Assembly (NCBI GenBank): GCA_030549775.1
Contig: CM060175.1
Location: 6,820,564-6,884,563 of the forward strand
Direction: 5' to 3'
Origin: Tamarix chinensis
Taxonomy: Eukaryota; Streptophyta; Magnoliopsida; Caryophyllales; Tamaricaceae
Length of the DNA stretch: 64,000 nucleotides
Shown: one piece after another, positions 23,590-36,130 of the stretch
How the letters are laid out: the number at the start of each line of letters is the position of its first letter
Numbering within the stretch: the stretch's first letter is position 1
The notes under the pieces: model-generated
The model's database searches: none
What the model was told of the DNA's origin: nothing
Seen by the model: only the letters and a program-made list of their open reading frames with translations
Program-made: the position numbers and the translations under genes

Positions 23590-26257
23590 TCATCTTCAAT
23601 CCTTTTAAGTGTTCATTCTCATCAAACACTTTATGGCCTATTTTTCTTCATGGTTTAGAATGATTTTTGTGAAGTACAAATTTGGGTAAGTAGCAACAAC
23701 TTTAGCGGGTTTCCAAGACATCAAATATAAGTATCTTAATTAAAGAAACAAGCCCTAGTGTTGCATAGACATCCCAACATGATGGTAATATATTGGTCAT
23801 TAAATTTTCCTATGTTTGAATGTCCTAAAACACTTTTTAGAGAAAATTAATAAACTAGGTGAGAAGCTATAAAAGCCATGCAATTTGTTTATTAGCCATC
23901 ACCTTTAGAGAAAAATACCACACATGACATAGGATAGACTTCAGCCACTCGTCACATATTAGATACAAGGTTAATAAAATCAACCAAACCAAATACAAGA
24001 ATAATATGTGCAAAAAATATAATATACAGATACTAAAAAGGAAAAACATTTACAGTACAAGGCTACAACAGGCCTCCAAATATCTAAATTTATAGGAGAG
24101 TGTAAACTAAATGTATAAAAATACAATAAAGATAAGATAACAATTGGGTAGAGCACAAAACCCTGGTCCATTAAAGACCCACAAAACATCTTTAGGTGTC
24201 CATGCTCTTAAGGATTCATTCCGAACATAAGGTAGGCAAACTAGTTGTTTGGTATAGGAAAACTAGTCAATCGGTACCACTAACAAACTAATCAAAAACT
24301 TAATCAGTTAACTAGTGTCGTGTTAAAACACTTACCAAATTCCAGTGAACTTATTGACTGGTAGGTCAAAACTTTGCCAATGGACTGGTTTTTATCCCAA
24401 ACCAGTTGGTTGTTTTTATTGGACAAAATAGAATTTGAAGATACATATGCATTCATCCAAAATATAACTACACCCACAACTCATTCAACTTTTTAAAAAT
24501 CACATCTAACATCAATACTTCATAAATTCACACCCAAACTGACAAATTATACATTAACTATGCCATGTTCAATTTCATGGTTTTTCATTCAAAACAACCA
24601 AACATATCATGCTTTTATGGTCAACTTCTTGCTTTTAATACTTAAACATATTTGTAACATAACATAAATCATGGGATTCCTAGAAAACAATAGAGCATAG
24701 TACATAACATATGATTCTATTTCTACAAGATTAACCCAAATTTACATATTTAGTAAGTCATCAAGCAAAAAATACCACTCCTCAATGCCACTCCAATCTT
24801 ATGATTCTTGCTTACCTTACTAAGAATTAGATAAAATCATATAGAAAAAACATTTAGAGCTTAAAATTGGAAGAAAACATAGAGGAGAAAAAAGGAAGAA
24901 GAGAAAATAAGATATTAAAGGAAGGGAAGAACACTTAGATATTGGGATAACATAGAAGAGATCGAGGAGGTATGATTCAAGATTAAGAAGGCAGGGCAAC
25001 AATGATAGATAGCTATTTGAGAGAGGAAGAGGAAAAGGGTGAAAAACTTGGGTTAGATGAGTAAGATAATAACCAAGGGGAATATAGAGATCTCACATCA
25101 GCTACAAAAGAAACTAAAAGGGGAGATTTTAGTTACAACAAATATGTGGCACAAATAAAAGTGGTAAAGAGACAAGGATGACAAAATCAAGGGAAACTAG
25201 GAAAAGGGAAAAGAGGGGAGAATCTTGTTAGATTATAGCTAAATCCAAATAATATATTGTAAAAAAATGATTTATAATCAATATATATCATAACCCTAAA
25301 GCTAGGTGAATGAGTAGAGAAGATTTGATGTCAAAACTAGAATAAGAATTGCAATTTCGAGTAGAACCAATTGACTAGTCTTGGTGTAAGAATGATTACA
25401 AAGCTATGTGAATGATTAAACAAAACAAAGGCATAATTTACTAACTGGTTTTCCAATTTGAAACTCATTTTCATAATTTATTTTCAAAATTATACCAAAA
25501 TATGTTATCGTGTATGAGGTATTACATAGAACCTTCCATATAGAGGCAACATGCATTACCTAGGGTATGATATAAAAACAACAAAATATGACACTTAAAT
25601 CATGCTATCACACATTACTCATACCTACAAAGGAACACTTTCATGCTCATACATCTCATGGTCCAAACTCATCCCAAACAAGATATCATAAACATTTTAA
25701 TTTCACATGAAAATAAGTGGATTATTTACCACTAGCTAATCTAATATAAATAATAAGCATGACTCATCAATTAACACATGTGGATTATCTACCACTAGTT
25801 ATCTCAATATAGATAGTTAACACAACACAAATATTGATGGATTGTCTACCACCAATTAACCAATATAGATAGTTAGCACAAATGAACCACCTTTGTCACA
25901 TAATTTTTAAGTATAGGTACTCTCTAAAGTCCATAGATCTAAATATAATAGATATAGGACCTTAAGAGGCACATAAAGGTAAGTCAGAAAATTACTCATA
26001 ACACAGGAAAGGTATGCCACACACAACCTTACCTTGAAGGCCATCCCAATCCAACACATAATGTTTTGTATGCCTATAATACCCTCAATTTTTTAAATTC
26101 TAATACTTTAGTGATTAGCTTTCTAACCACCTCTCTAAACCTTAAACCTTAAACCTTATTTGAACACCTTACTTATACCTCTCAAACCATCAATTTACCT
26201 TCCTACCCTTTAAAACCTTAGTTTAGGCTTCAACCAACTAGCAGTTAATCGACTAAC
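23590..26257. other. Long non-coding repeat-derived stretch (copy B)
   Basis: It is collinear with 13470-16130 and equally without supportable genes. It ends at CTAAC (26253-26257), the left target duplication of the inserted element. Confidence 0.5.
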
Positions 26258-26336
26258 TATAACACCCTCATTTTTTACTACAAAAAATTTTCATTTTATG
26301 GAAGTGTTAATTGTAACATAATGGGTGTTACCACCA

Positions 26337-26381
26337 CACTCAATATAAGTCTAGCATCACCTGCCATCCTTATAATAAGTG
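26337..26381. repeat. Subterminal hairpin of element 1
   Basis: Arms CACTCAATATAAG and CTTATAATAAGTG (11 of 13 paired) enclose a 19-base loop ending CCATC. It follows the family motif GGGTGTTACCACCA. The equivalent hairpins at 35088-35134, 42878-42921 and 44654-44701 have different but paired arms. Confidence 0.65.
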
Positions 26382-27159
26382 CTAAGGCTAAAACATTATT
26401 TTATTTAAATAACATAATTACAAAAGTCAGAATATAGAGGATAATATATAAGTATGGTGCTAGTTAAAAGCAACATCAACAGTCTATCAAAACTCAAGAG
26501 AGAAATTTCAGGAAGACATGAGAGTCCAAATATAATCGGAGACCAAATAATAGAACTTTCAACTAGACTCGGAAGTTAACCTACAAAGTCCACTACCCAT
26601 TGAATAGGCGGGACCCATAGAAATGAACCCTTCGGTACTATGGTACTGAGTAACCCTTTATACCAAACTAATATGATAAAATAGTGTGGAACACATACAA
26701 GGCATACACTTAACTTTGTATAAGACATAAACATACACATACGAGGATTGAGATACAGTAGTTATTTAGATAATCAAATTCTATCTAGGTCACAGACTAC
26801 TCATATTCATTCATCTGAAATAACAGAACTTACCAAATGAATAACCCGGAGTTACTATCTGAAGTATGATTAGAAGAAAACCCTGACACAATATCCATAA
26901 GGCATCATAACAATACATAGTATAAATAATAAGACATACATAAGATGATCCAAACAAAATAATCATAACAGATAAGCAGTAGTTACCAAACTACATACTA
27001 TTCATGCATGCTCATTTAAAGCATAATAACACTTATGAACTAATCATCCCTAGATGCTCTCTGAAGCAATAGTCAAAATCAACTATACACCATGATTATT
27101 ACCTTTACAACATATTTCATGTCTCATCATCAACCCCAACCAATTACATACATTACAGG

Positions 27160-27600
27160 TATGTTCATAGGTATAATATACTCAAATTCCTAAAATTACA
27201 AGTATACTTACAGGTACAATATGATAAAATACATAATGTCACAGATATACTTACAAGTACAGTATGATAAAATCCATACATCATATGTATACTTACAGGT
27301 ACAGTATAATAAAATACATAATACCATAGATATGCTTACGGACATAATACCAACACAGATAGGCACAAAGGATGCTACCGAAACTACAGGTAGGCACAAA
27401 GGCTGCTGTCGAAAGCCATAGGTAGGCACAAAGGCTGTTGTTGAAAGCCACAAGTCGATACAAAGGTTGTTGTCGAAAACCACAGGTAGGCACAAAGGCT
27501 ACTACCCAAAACCACAGGTAGGCACAACAACTGCTACTCAAAATCACAAATAGGCATAAAGGCTACTACCTAAAACCACAGGTACAAAAGCTACTATCAA
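27160..27600. repeat. Two short tandem arrays in element 1
   Basis: 27160-27330 repeats a ~53-bp unit (ACTTACAGGTACAGTATGAT). 27350-27600 repeats a ~32-bp unit (TAGGCACAAAGGCTGCT, then GAAAGCCACAGG). The short reading frames over this region are by-products of the repeats. Confidence 0.88.
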
Positions 27601-29039
27601 ACCAATCCAATAACCAATAATAACCATTCCAATCAAATCATATCATTTTCATTTTTAATTTACTCGAGGAGGATACAATAATAACTTAAAAATATAAAAG
27701 TACACCGGTTATACCAGCACATATACATCACGGTACCCTCCAACCATCCAACCCAGACGCATAATAGCACTATGGTCATACTGATGCACAAGGCATACAA
27801 TACCATCCTCACATCGAACACATAATCTTTAAGTATCGATACCCTCTATAGGGCCCGTAAGTCACCTATTAAGTACACTATAGCCTTACTAGGGCACAAT
27901 TAGCACACTAAAAACCCAAATAAATCGAGGACTCCTACTACGTCTCTAAGGTAGCTACCTATAGAGATAAATCATTCCCAAACTCGAGACCTTCCACTTT
28001 ACGTATTAATATTTTTATAAGATGATCACAGATAACACATATTGCACAATTATTCTCATTTCCATACTTATCCATTTTTCCTTTATTTTCAATTATCCAA
28101 GTCAACCCTAAGGTCAACAACCCAAAACAAAGTCAAAGTCAACACTAAGGTCAACCTATTAAAAGTCTAAGGCCATCTGATGTCCAATTATTCACATTTG
28201 AGCGCAATAGACCAAAAATGACCAAAATACCCCTAAGCCCAATAATTATCAGATTATCATCCATTTAAATACTAAATCCATTTTATTTATTAATTTATCT
28301 TGAAAAGGCTAAAATAAAATAATTTAATTATTTATTATGCAATTTAAATTATTAGCTATGTCAAAAGACTATTTTGCCCTTAAAATTGTTTCTGCATACA
28401 AAACCTTATCATATACTTTTGAAACGTACAAAAAACATGATCGCATAATCCACAACAGGTAATACATGTTAGACACGATTTTTAGGATAAATATCATAAT
28501 ACACAAGAAATGACTAAATTGCTCCTAACACATACATCAATAATTATTATTCTATAATTATATCTAAGTATGCTCAACCTATTATTTTACACATAATTAT
28601 CATACAAAATATTTTTCTATCATCAGAATCATTTTTAATCATACTTTCATACCCAGAGTATTTTACATTAGATAACATGTTCGTTTTATTATTTTTCATG
28701 ATAATAATAATGAACACATAATTATATCGAAATAAATCATGCTTAACATATTTCATACACCAAAAATTCTAATGTGCTATCACAGAATATTTATCATTTT
28801 AGTAGGGTATAACGATTACCTGAATTTCGGCAAAAATATAAAAATAGCGGTATCCACTAAAATTTGTTAGGTTTTGCTAATCAACTTTCATACCTAAAAA
28901 TAATACCGCAATTACCAAACTAATATCTATCAGATAAAATAACGATTATAATAATAAAATATTTATTTTTTAAAAATTACCAAAATATCCTTACATTTAA
29001 TATGGTTACCAAATATTCATGCAGCAAAATAATTCACTC

Positions 29040-30200
29040 ACACCTTGTACGAGGGAAACAAGTGGGCTGCGGGGAGGTTGGCTGGGTGCTATAAGGGGTG
29101 AGGCAGTGGGTGGTAGAGGTCGGTGGCTGGCTGGCGGTGGTGTTTGGTGGTGATGGGGCAGAGGCTATTGGGTGTTGCGATTGGGGAAGGGTGTAGGGGC
29201 TGGTCAGGTGTTACGCGGAAAGACTTGGTGGGATGGTAGGATAGTGGGCTGCTCGGTGGTGGTGGTTTGAATTTTTGAGGGTGGAGGCCGTTGGAGCTAT
29301 AAAGAAAGGTTGAGGAAAGAAAGGAGAAGAGATGGGCCTGGTGGCGGTACTGCTAGACGACGGGTTGCGATGGGGGAAGGGTGATGGTTGGAGGTGGCTG
29401 CAATAGTGGAGGGGAGATGGGTGTTGCTCAGTGGCTACAAGGTGCTGGGCTGGACGAGAGTGGTGGCAGGCTCAATGGGGACTAGAAATCAAACCAAAAC
29501 AGAGAGAGGGAAGGGGTAGTGGGGGGCTTCTAGTTAATCGAGAAGTATAGGGGCTATGAAGGTTGGGTGGTGTCAATGCTGGATGGTGGTTTGTGAGCTG
29601 CACGAAATAGTCAGGGAGCGAGGCGACGGTGATGATGGTGATGGTTATGGACCGTTGAGTTGATCGGGGTTGGGGTCGTGGTGTGCTAGGGTGTGCGTGT
29701 GTGTGGTGTGGCTGCGATGGGGAGGGGGCTGGATGACAGAACCAAACGGGGCAAAGAAAGGGGAGTGTAAAAGAGGAAGGTGGCGGTGTAGAGGGATGAC
29801 GCAGGGGTTATTTGATTGTTTATGGTTGAAGGCAAAATACAAGAGGGGAGATAGGGAGCTATAGGAATTGGGGGCTGTGAGCTGTAGGGTGGCTACATGG
29901 GGGTTGTTTGGTTGGAAAAACCGAGCGAAAAGAGAGAGGGTAGTGGGATGAGAAATGGAGGGTTGTTTGGGTTAAGAGTGTATGCATGTGTATGTATCAC
30001 ATGCAGGAGGACTGGGTTTGGCTCAAGGAACTACTGGAAGGATTAGTGGGTTCTAGGTTATGCGATGGTGTATGTAGCATGTATATATATATATATAATG
30101 TTTGCAGGATTGAGTGAGATAAAAAAAAGGAGAGAGACAGAGAGAGTGATTGGGAGAGGGAATTGGGACAAGCAACGGGTAACATCAGATGATAAAATGG
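29040..30200. other. G-rich low-complexity tract near the 3' end of element 1
   Basis: Plus-strand GGTGG / GGGTGG-rich sequence without a credible frame. The other three members have the same compositional block near the same end (37790-38560; as C-rich on plus at 39780-40740 and 34340-34930). In the reverse orientation it resembles a pyrimidine-rich leader. Confidence 0.6.
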
Positions 30201-30908
30201 TAGAGTAAAAATAGTTTTATTTTTATTTTAGGTTTAGTTTTGATAGATTAGGGTATCGGATATAAAAATAATTGAGATTGGGATGGGTTTAATAGAACGA
30301 AAAAATATAAAATAGTCGGGAATAAATTTTAGGAATTTATTTCGGGTTACAGGTCAAGATTATTAGTAAAATAAGTAGCATCAAATTTATGAATATAAAC
30401 TAAAATTAAAATTAATAGTCTAATTTCTATCAAATCTTAACTTAATTAAATTTATATCTAAACCGTTGTAATAATACGAATAATAATAATTATTTTAATA
30501 TTAAACCTCCTAAAATTTTAACTAATCATATAATTATTAATTTATAATTAATATTTATAAAAAGGGGATATTACACTAACAATGTTCCAAACCCTATTGT
30601 CTTGGAGCCTAGGCGGTCAACCACCATCCACTCTTGGTGAACCAAAGTTGGTTAATTTCCATCATTTTGGTTTTTCTTACTTTTTTTCATATCAAATGAT
30701 TTTCTATGCATAATATTTCTATATATTTGGATTTCTAAGTTGATTCCTCACTTTTCTCTAATTTTTTATACAAATTTTGGGAATTACATAACTATTTTAA
30801 CATTTTATTACACTTTCTTCTTTACTTAAACCTTTTTCTAGTATTGTTAACTTTCTTAGTGTAAAACCCCCAATTTTTGAATTAGAAAAAATTTCACTTT
30901 AAGACAAT

Positions 30909-31110
30909 GAGAGGGTTGTTATGCCTTTTGAGTTATGTAATACACCTAGTGCTTTTATGATACTAATGAATGAGATTCTTTGTCCTTTTCTAAGTGACTT
31001 CATTGTAGTTTATTTAAATAATATACTCGTATATGGAAAAATTAAACATAATCATCTTCCACATTTTATTAAATTATTTGATAAACTAAGAAAAACAAAG
31101 AGAAAAATTT
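30909..31110 (+). pseudogene. Ty3/gypsy reverse-transcriptase fragment (copy B)
   Basis: An open stretch reads MPFELCNTPSAFMILMNEIL, then PFLSDFIVVYL and NNILVYGK, then the following helix. This is the palm region of Ty3/gypsy reverse transcriptase. The catalytic YxDD is now YLNN, so it is inactive, while copy A still reads YLDD. It is longer than the copy A version because A has a short deletion. Confidence 0.82.
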
Positions 31111-31711
31111 TCTCTTTAAGACGGTGCAGAAACAAATAAACAAAATTAGAAAGTATTACAATCGCACCTAACTTGTGAGAGGTGAGGCCATCCACCTAAG
31201 CCATACTTGATGCAAAGCTAAGACATTCAACAAAACTATACATGAGAATTAGAGATAGTGCGAGAAAGAAGAGAGGAAGGGAAGAGAAAGAAATATGATA
31301 TGGCCTGATTAGTTTACAAACCAAATATAAGAATAGAGCTAAGAGTTTAGGTCACAAAAACAAAATAAGAGAAGCATCCCAACACAATGGAAATACTAGC
31401 TTAACCAATTAGACTCTTTGATGCGATAAATCTTCTCCAAGAAAAGCCATACAAAGGCTCATAACAAGTTGATAAACCTACAAAATGTTACCTGATCCCT
31501 GAAACAAAAGCTGGATCATCACAATGACCACATAATTTAATATCAGTATGATAAAGTACTAGTAAAACAAGTCTATTCTACAACATAAAAAGGGGCTCAG
31601 GTTGCACCTAGAAGTCACATTAACTCACAATATAAAAGGTATGCTAGAGCATATATCCATGGAATGAGGGTAATAGTAACATGATGATCACGTATATCAC
31701 AAGCATGAACA

Positions 31712-31714
31712 AAC

Positions 31715-31787
<73 letters not shown>
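31712..31787. repeat. (ATT)n microsatellite
   Basis: A 76-bp ATT run is present. The poly-Asn and poly-Ile reading frames across it on the minus strand are artefacts. Confidence 0.92.
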
Positions 31788-31788
<1 letters not shown>

Positions 31789-32124
31789 GACCACATAATC
31801 CACTTATTAAGATATTTGTATGACACACCAAGCCTCCACCATGAACAAGGGTGATGGTAGTGACACACGGGCACATAAGTCTCCAACATGGGCATACTCT
31901 CCAAAGGAGAGCACCAATCTCAATATGAGTACTTAGACGATGGCACCAAATGCAAACATAGGAAACCCCTCTTATACGGTGCACCAATCCCAATATAGGT
32001 ATTTAGACAATGACACCAAACGTAAATGAGTCAATCTAAGCCTCCCAGATGGATGTTTAAGTGACCTCACCAAACGTAAGCCTCCCATATAAGTGTTTAG
32101 GTGACAACACCAAATGTAAAGGAT

Positions 32125-32905
32125 AAACCTACCCATCATGGCGTACCCTCTTTTCGAGAGCTAATGCCAAGATAGTCTGCCATAGTATTACTCATACTCC
32201 CACATGCAGGCCACAACCTAGTAGCATGGAAAAGGTACTGCATAAAAGGAGATGAGACTCCACCGATTATGGCGTACCCTCTATATGAGTACCTGCACCA
32301 TGATAGCCTGCCATAGTAGTACTCTTACTCCTACGTATCAACCACAACCCAATAGTACGGGATAAGTATTATGTGAGAGGGAGATGAAACCTCACCAAAC
32401 ATAGCGTACTCTCTATAAGCACCGACCCCATGACAGTCTGCCACAGTAGTAATCCTACTCCCATATACAGACCTTAACCTGGTAATATGGAAAGGTACTA
32501 CATGAGAGGGAGTTAAAAATCCACCGAACATCACGTACTCTCTACGAGCACCGACCCCATGATGGTATGCCACAGTAGTAATCATAATTCCGCATACAGG
32601 CCTCAACCTAGTAATATGGAAAGGTACTGAGTGAGAGGGAGTTGAAACTCCACCGAATATGGTGTACTATCTAAGAGCACCGACCCCATAATGGTATGCC
32701 ACAGTAGTAATCTTACTCCCACATATAGGCCTCAACCTAGTAATACGGAAACGTACCGAGTCAGCAGGAGATGAAACTCCACCAATCATGGCGTACCCTC
32801 TATACGAGTACCTACGCCATGATGGTCTGCCATAATATTATTCCTACTCCTACTTACCAGCCACAACCTGATAGTACGAGAAAGGTACTGTGTGAGGGGA
32901 ATGAA
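32125..32905. repeat. Minisatellite, ~130-bp unit, about six copies (copy B)
   Basis: Unit starts lie near 32132, 32263, 32395, 32523, 32652 and 32781. One extra unit relative to 17480-18130 is present (the ATAGCGTACTCTCTATAAGC unit at about 32395). Confidence 0.86.
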
Positions 32906-32981
32906 TATTATAATTACAATTTCATCCATAACTAGATGGGTTTTATCCAACAACAACGCCAAGCACAACACAAGAAATATA

Positions 32982-33031
<50 letters not shown>

Positions 33032-33052
33032 TACTACTACTACTACTACTAC
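32982..33052. repeat. (ATT)n-(ACT)n compound microsatellite
   Basis: An ATT run passes into seven ACT/CTA triplets. It is the expanded counterpart of 18211-18247. Confidence 0.9.
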
Positions 33053-33879
33053 CAAGTAATATCACAAGTCGAAATTACACTTTTCTCAATAACCAAATAA
33101 GATTTATCAAGCAATAGCGTTCACACATCACAAGACATACAAGACACCCCTGTAGGTGCCTAGAAATGACATCAAGCTTAACCACTCAAGACTTCACAAT
33201 ATTAGTTTGATCTATAATGAATTTAAGTTCAAGCGTGGTTGAAATCATAATTAAATAGTTGTAATAACATGGAAGTATTATCACAAAAGGTCTAAGAGAA
33301 TATCAGCAATTAACAACGAATCATGTGACATTCAGTTGGACCAATCAATCAATCCCTAAGACCATTTGACTAGTCTGATTGTACTAAACCAGGACCACAA
33401 CAACACCAGAGAAACCGTCAACTGATTAGCCTCACCCATAGATTATTTATGGGAACTGGTCGATTGGTTTAGTCCAATTATTCAATGGGCCTAAGCAGAG
33501 ACCAACCCATTTTGTTCTACAGAGAAACCAATCGATAGGATTGACCAACTGATTGAATGGTTATGGAAACCAGTCAACTAATTTGATCAAACTAGTCGAT
33601 GGGTCCAAGTAGAGACAAAGCCATTTTAGTCTGTAGGGAAACCAATCAATGAATTTGACAACCAATCGAATGTTCATTGAAATCGGTATTTTGGTTTATC
33701 AAACCAATCAACTAATCTCGCGACCAACTAATACAAACTCCAAACCATTAGACTGCTCACACCATTAGTCGATGGGTTCAAGGAACCCATCAACTGGTCT
33801 AGGTAAAACACTACCCAGGCCTGTGATACTTATACCAACATTTACCACAATTTACCATATTAATACTAGTTTGCTTCTA

Positions 33880-34208
33880 GTACAGGGGTATTCGCTTCGG
33901 CTCAACGTATTTACAATCCTATAGAAAAGGCTCATAGAACATGTTATAAGTTATTTAATGAATATGAAGAGAAACAAAACCATATGGAAAGAAATACATC
34001 TTGTGGCTCAACTATTTCTAGTTATAATTCCTATGATGATAGTGCTAGTTTGGGTTCTAGAGAAACAAATATATATAAAAAGTAATTAGCTAACCATGGT
34101 ATCACTAATACACCACAAAAGAACAAGTTAGACTATTACTTAAAGGAGCCTATCATGCCAAGGGTGGAGGACTTTCATGTTTTGTCATGCTAGAAAGAAA
34201 CCATTAAA
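33880..34208 (+). pseudogene. hAT transposase relic, part 1
   Basis: The frame reads ERAHRT-like helix sequence (EKAHRTCYKLFNEYEEK), a Ser-rich linker (SYDDSASLGSR), and after one stop KLDYYLKEPIMPRVEDFHVL. The last is the conserved lead-in to the hAT dimerisation domain (usually E.P..PR.EDF.VL.WW). The usual WW is read here as C-stop. The frame is cut at 34208 by an inserted element and resumes at 45008. Confidence 0.82.
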
Positions 34209-35087
34209 TGTAACACCCTACATTTTCGTAAAATTTTATTTTTGAGGATTTATACTTTTATTCAAAATTTAAACCTAAAACTTAATTTTCTTTTTCATCC
34301 TTAAACTATAATCCTAAAAATTTATTATATATTTTACCCTAATTATTTTTCCTTCTTTTCCATTTTCTTTACCCCTTCCTTAATTAGTTATTTTTCCTAA
34401 TTTAGTTTTTAACTGAAAATACCAACCTAACAAAACTAAACATATAGAAACTAAATCCTATACTAACAATCTATAGCATTGATATTCCCTTCTCACACCA
34501 ACCCATGCCCTTTTGATTTTTACGTAGCACTCCATCCTTAACCTCTATCTTTGTCAACTTGTTTTTTCCTTTCACCACCTTCTTCACCTCATCCTTTGCA
34601 CGAAATCCAGAACCATATACTTCCCTCTCTTCCTTCATTTTTCTCTAAATCCTTCCAACCCACACTTATCTTCCACCTCTCTCTTCTCCTTCTCCCTTAT
34701 TTTTCAACATTTTTCCAACCTTAAATCAACCAACATCCTCCATTTCTTGAGTAAAACCACCACCTTCACCACCAATACTCACACAATCACCACCTTTGCA
34801 ACTTCTACCAACCATAAAACACAACTTCAATGTGAGCTTCTTGCATCATCTACCAGCAACAACATGATCTCCTCACTTTGGAATACACCACTTATGTGTG
34901 AGTCTTGCACAAATTCCACCCCTACAATGTAAGAACCTAACATCACCTAGTATTGGTAGCATGACCTATTCATGTGTGTTTTCCCTTGAGGCATAAAGAG
35001 TCCACTGTAGCACCCCAATTTTTACTACTGAAAAATTATATTTTATAGTAGTATAAGAAATTAAATAAAATAGTGGGGGTTACCGCC

Positions 35088-35134
35088 GTGATTGACATAA
35101 TCCTGGTTTATGCAACCATCCCTACATCAATCAC
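35088..35134. repeat. Subterminal hairpin of element 2
   Basis: Perfect 8-bp arms GTGATTGA and TCAATCAC enclose a loop containing CCATCC. It stands directly after GGGGGTTACCGCC, as in elements 1 and 3, but the outer arm bases differ from theirs on both sides. Confidence 0.7.
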
Positions 35135-35639
35135 AAGACTAAAACATTTAAGGTAATACGAGGAAATTATATACCAAAGAACATTTATAGTACAATACTG
35201 AGTTTGGAGTCTTAACTCTAAGTTCAATAATACAAAATACAAAAGACAAAAGAGGGATACCATAGATTAAAAGTCCAAAAAGAATACTAGTTAAATATAT
35301 AAACCGGATAACAAATACTCTTCACCCAACCCTAACATAAATGAAGTCACTCATCCCCACATAAGGCGTCATAGGCAGCAAAATCATCTAACTGATCTTC
35401 TAAGACCTACACAGAAGATTTAGGGCCTTCTGGTCGTAAAAATAAGCAACACCCATAAAACGGATGGTCAGTACGCTACATAGTAAGGGAACAATACGAT
35501 CGATATAGGGATACAAATAACACATGGTTTCACATTAAAGAATAAGGGAATAACCACATAAAAGAAACATCTTATAAGACAGAATATGATCTAGATTTCT
35601 TTATTAAGTATAATCCATTCTTATTCTTTTATACACGTT

Positions 35640-36130
35640 GAGTGTAGAAACCCTACTATTCTTAAACTAGTAGAATGGTCTGAAACTCTCAGAGATAATA
35701 CACTCGAGCCACTATTTTTTTTGGTGGAACAGAGATTAAAAGCATCCTCTCTGGGCAAAATGCTCCCAAACTACTATTCTCCTCGGTGGAACGGGATACA
35801 TATATATATAGAAAAATTAATCATCTTGGTCCTGACTCACGTATTCTTCCACTTTAAATCATTAATGTCTTTTCCATATGTTATAACGATATATTTTCAT
35901 TTTACGATAAGTAGTGACCCCACTATTCTTAAACCGGTGGAACAGTCTAAAACTTTCAGGGATAACACACTCGATCCACTATTCTTTTCAATGAAACGGA
36001 GATTTAAAACATCTTTTTCAAGGCGAAACACTCCATATCTATTATTCTTTCCAGTGGAACGAAGATTCAAAACATCCTCTAGGGTCAAAATGCTCTCAAG
36101 CCACTATTCTTCTCGGTGGAACTGGATATA
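35640..36130. repeat. Tandem array in element 2
   Basis: An imperfect unit contains CCACTATTCTTCTCGGTGGA, then AACATCCTCT and AATGCTC. The 147-codon plus-strand frame here is a product of the repeat. Confidence 0.78.

Larger units (their letters stand above)
26258..30575 (+). mobile_element. TGTAACACCC-family element 1 (4318 bp), candidate long solo LTR
   Basis: The ends are TATAACACCC and GGGGATATTACA, with a 5-bp target duplication CTAAC at 26253-26257 and 30576-30580. Copy A preserves the empty site (GACTAACAATGTTCC near 16117), which proves the boundaries. TG-CA-type ends and a 5-bp duplication fit an LTR. No internal direct long repeats, primer-binding site or gag-pol frame is seen, so a solo LTR or non-coding derivative is inferred. 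Order inside: terminal ~80-bp inverted-repeat-rich module, hairpin (26337-26381), tandem arrays (27160-27600), a GACCAAAATACCCCTAAG motif (28219), a G-rich tract (29040-30200), and an AT-rich 3' end. Confidence 0.87.
19174..33879 (+). repeat. Segmental duplication, copy B (~10.4 kb plus a 4.3-kb insertion)
   Basis: It is collinear with 7896-18845. It is interrupted at 26258-30575 by an element whose CTAAC target duplications exactly bracket the point where the two copies can be rejoined. It ends at TTGCTTCTA, after which a hAT relic begins. Many substitutions separate the copies, which look over 90% alike by eye; identity was not computed. Confidence 0.92.
30860..33879 (+). mobile_element. 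Fifth TGTAACACCC-family member, 5' portion (copy B)
   Basis: It starts TGTAAAACCCCCAATTTTT, the counterpart of 16393 in copy A. It contains the reverse-transcriptase fragment, CCATCCACCTAAGCC with GCAAAGCTAAGACATT (31190-31240), the minisatellite and microsatellites. The 3' end was not identified. Confidence 0.5.

Noticed and set aside
27160..27600. Possible CRISPR-like array in the ~32-bp repeats of element 1
   Set aside because: The repeats are directly adjacent and degenerate, without unique spacers, in a plant nuclear context.
29645..30185. His/Pro-rich and Arg/Gly-rich frames on both strands
   Set aside because: They are low-complexity translations of the G-rich tract of element 1; equivalent frames occur in element 2 (37862-38559).
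31644..31993. Minus-strand frames with long Asn or Ile runs (also 18114-18299 and 32786-33055)
   Set aside because: They are translations of ATT microsatellites and their flanks.
30860..33879. A full-length LTR retrotransposon starting at TGTAAAACCCC
   Set aside because: No second LTR, no 3' terminus, no duplication and only a ~60-codon reverse-transcriptase piece were found.
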